Origin: Arachnomyces sp. PD_36
Taxonomy: Eukaryota; Ascomycota; Eurotiomycetes; Onygenales; Arachnomycetaceae
Direction of reading: 5' to 3'
Assembly: GCA_032988195.1 (NCBI GenBank)
Contig: JANTQE010000001.1
Coordinates: forward strand, 2,046,001 to 2,110,000
DNA: 64,000 nucleotides
Shown here: one piece after another, positions 61,652 to 64,000 of the stretch
How positions within the stretch are numbered: position 1 is the first letter of the stretch
Layout of the letters: the number at the start of each line of letters is the position of its first letter
Notes under the pieces: generated by a model
Told to the model about the DNA's origin: nothing
The model's input: the letters and a program-made list of their open reading frames with translations, nothing else
Database searches by the model: none
Made by a program: the position numbers and the translations under genes

Positions 61652-62846
61652 CCGGCCATGTATTTACTTCCAAGCTCGGGGTCTACCAGTAGCTTTTTCT
61701 CTTTCAATCGATGGCGTGGTATGTCACAGCTTCTCAAGACTTCAAATGTAGGAATGAACGAACGCAATCGCTTCCTTCTACGCTGGAAGCGGGAACAGGC
61801 AGGTACAAAAGCAACCCCTCAAAGGGAAACAAAAAAACGAGTGAACGAGCGTGGGTAAAGTTAGGTGTCACACAAAGAAGAACGAAAAGAGCAGTAGAAC
61901 AAGCAGAAGTAGTCAGGAGGTCAGAGTCGATGATAGCAAGACCAGCTGCAGGGGGACCAGATGATAATATTTGCCCTACTATTCACATGCCCTACCACAG
62001 GCAGGAAAAATAAACGAAAGTCGGTCGCAAAACAAAAAGAACCTCGAATGATGCGATAGAGAGAGGAGAAAAAGGTATTGCGATTAAGAAAGAAGAAAGA
62101 CGACAAGAGGGAAGGGGGAGGACTACAGGCTCCTTCATTCCCTCCTTTCAAGATTAAAAGGGAGACCAGAGAGAGCCAGTGACGCCATGTCTGACAATCA
62201 TAAAAATAGCGTCGGCGGCTGGAAGAGAAACATGGTGGATGATGATAGGAGCGACTAAACATTGAACAAATCTAGAACCAAGCCAATCACACTAGCACTT
62301 TTGCGGGGAAACAAACAACCGCTGGGGAGAGAGACAAAGGCCGGTCTGGAGCTGTGAGCCACTCGATGGGAGGTTGATTTTATCCCCGAGCCATTGAGAA
62401 ACGAGATGACGGCTCGGTTGACTGGCGCGTGAAACAGTGGAAGTTTCAATAGAGGGGGAGATGGTGATCGCTTGAATAATTGTTTATGATCCACCCCTTT
62501 TCTTGATGAGCAGGAGGAGACCTGTCTGCCAACTTATTCCTTGCAGCTTTGCACACGGTTGGGTCACTCGTTGAAGCATCGAGATCTCATCCCGTGGACC
62601 CTCTCCCAGGGTCGAAAAGAGTACGTACAAATATCGATGAAATGACCATGGATCAAGGGATCAAGAAAAGAAAATAATAATCAAAGCGCCATCGAAGGCC
62701 GATTAGTAGACTGTTCCTTTGAGCAACGTGATATCTTGGATCTTGAGCTAACTGACGCGCCGACAAATACTCTCGGCTTGCTTTCGCCCAAATTCACCAA
62801 ACAAAAGAAAAGAAAAAGAGCGACAGCGACATCTAGAACTAACCCC
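61652..62846. other. Intergenic region upstream of the PNGase A gene
   Basis: About 1.2 kb with A-rich stretches (near 62025-62100) and purine-rich strands. Frames at 61711-62013 (plus) and 61921-62262 (minus) overlap and lack family features. Likely promoter of PNGase A and 3' flank of FMP32. Confidence 0.45.
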
Positions 62847-63957
62847 CTACATCAACAACCGCCAAGCACCAAGTATGAGCGCAGCGGTACCGGTGCACAC
62901 ACCCCTAATAGAGAACAGAATCGTCAGTATCCAGTACTTCCCTCACATATGATCAAAATACCAAGGAAAAGGGTAAACCTACATCAACCACTGCAAAGTC
63001 GAGAACTTGACAGCCTCAACCCTCTCCCTTAGCCCCGCAACCTCCTGCTCAATCCTCGTCTCCGTCTCCTTAATCCTCATCTCCTGGCCATTCGCCTCCT
63101 CCCTAATCCTCCCTTTCTCCAAGTTCAAATCTAACCGCACAGAAGCCTGCGTGCGGCTGATCTCGTCGCGGAGGCGGGAATTGAGCTTCGCAAGATCGGC
63201 GTTTAGTCGTTCGTGGGAGGAGCGCGTAAGTTGTGCTTCCGTAGAGTCGGAGTTCAGGAGCTCAGAACGGAGCTTCGCAAAGTCCACTTTCTGTGTATAA
63301 GTCGAGCGTTCGGAGTCTATTATATCCAACCATTCAATCAATCATCAGTATCCCATCGCATCGCATCAATAAACCCCCCCCCATATAAAACTCACCTTCC
63401 CTCAAAACCATCGTCCTCGTCAAATTCTGAATCGACTCCTCAATAACATCACTCAGCACCCTCATCGTCGCAACCGCCTGCTCCTCACTGAACCCCTCAT
63501 CCTTCAACCTCTGCACGAACTTCAGCGTGTCGAAATGGTGGTCTCGCGGTCGCGTGGGTGTGGCGTGGAATGCTCGGCGGGCGGGGTTGTAGGCTGCGAC
63601 GTAGACGCCGTTGTAGCGTACCGGTGCGGTGAGGGCGGAGGTTGTGGCAGTGCCTGTGGTCCGGGAGATGTCACTGCGGGTTGAGTGTGTGGATGAAGCG
63701 GTGGATGTGGTAGATAGTCGTCGGCAGAGGGATGGAGAGTTATGGTTGGCGTATATGGAGAATGTTGATATAGCATTTTTATGAGTCCTCTGTAGTGTAT
63801 GCTGTCCGGATAGCTGTCGCCGTTGCTGTTTCGTACCCGATGCCCCAGTGACTCCCCGCGGGACGAGCGTTGTTCTCAGCGGGGTGCCGTTCCAGGTGAG
63901 GCCTGGGAGGAGGAAACGAGGGACTTCGACGACCTGTGGTGGGCGAGCCATTGTCAT
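62847..63957 (-). CDS. FMP32: Mitochondrial coiled-coil protein Fmp32 (CCDC90/DUF1640)
   Basis: Three exons (63957-63396, 63316-62983, 62904-62847) give 317 residues. The family (yeast Fmp32, human CCDC90A/B) sits in the mitochondrial inner membrane and has been tied to respiratory assembly and calcium uptake. The first 135 residues are basic and Ser/Thr-rich, ending RRAFHATPTRPRDHHFDTLK, like a processed presequence. The conserved core starts FDTLKFVQRLKDEGFSEEQA and AVATMRVLSDVIEESI, followed by a long coiled coil (LRSELLNSDSTEAQLTRSSH; LNADLAKLNSRLRDEISRTQ; VRLDLNLEKGRIREEANGQE). The last short exon completes QWLMGVCTGTAALILGAWRL, the membrane helix. Without splicing a stop follows QWLM, so exon 3 is needed for the anchor. 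The start lies 43 bp from the window edge. Confidence 0.94.
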
Positions 63958-64000
63958 GTTCTGTAAGAAGTAGTTGAGATTCCGTCTTGGGTGGATTCCG

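Noticed and set aside
1..64000. CRISPR arrays, bacterial operons, ribosome binding sites, viral or provirus genes
   Set aside because: The window is eukaryotic with spliced genes; no spaced direct-repeat array, reverse transcriptase, integrase or capsid-like frame was seen.

Overview
The window is nuclear DNA from a filamentous ascomycete (Pezizomycotina; the class cannot be fixed by eye). Genes are dense and lie on both strands. Nearly all carry one to four short introns (about 53-101 nt) with GT...AG ends and many CTAAC-like branch points. The products are typical eukaryotic housekeeping proteins plus fungal families: an Hsp30-type small heat-shock protein, PNGase A, a Kre9/Knh1-like wall protein, Atg10 and Ecm29. 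Exon joins below were made by hand; every joined gene keeps one reading frame and its total length is a multiple of three.

Layout. 1-8.2 kb: the 5' end of a probable RhoGAP gene running off the left edge, a long non-coding stretch, a secreted repetitive Asp/Lys/His/Gly-rich protein with Kex2-type dibasic sites, then another gene-poor stretch. 8.2-17.6 kb: compact housekeeping block: Mdm31, Pno1/Dim2, proteasome beta6 (Pre7), an HCNGP-like regulator, proteasome beta7 (Pre4), a FAH-fold enzyme, and a 78-residue LYR protein (SDHAF1/Sdh6). 17.6-22.1 kb: a small heat-shock protein with a textbook heat-shock element, and a predicted N-myristoylated disordered protein. 22.1-24.5 kb: non-coding, holding a 547-bp MITE-like element with 79-bp terminal inverted repeats.

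24.5-33.2 kb: SRPK-like kinase, Atg10, U2B'', Arp2/3 subunit ARPC1, an unrecognised protein and a secreted class 3 lipase. 33.2-37.4 kb: an orphan 262-residue protein, a 102-bp tandem-repeat array and a possible DUF3632 protein. 37.9-64 kb: WW-PhoD fusion, tubulin cofactor C, a Kre9-like membrane protein, a haloacetate-dehalogenase-like hydrolase, Ecm29 (1867 aa), an Irc20/SHPRH-like SNF2-RING ligase, PNGase A and the mitochondrial coiled-coil protein Fmp32.

Themes. Three proteasome genes (beta6, beta7, Ecm29) lie within about 42 kb. The FAH enzyme and the complex II assembly factor are divergently paired, which fits a link through oxaloacetate control of succinate dehydrogenase. The best candidates for something new are the secreted Kex2-site repeat protein, the MITE, the 102-bp repeat array and the defluorinase-like active site. 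No CRISPR array, tRNA, rRNA or complete biosynthetic gene cluster was seen.
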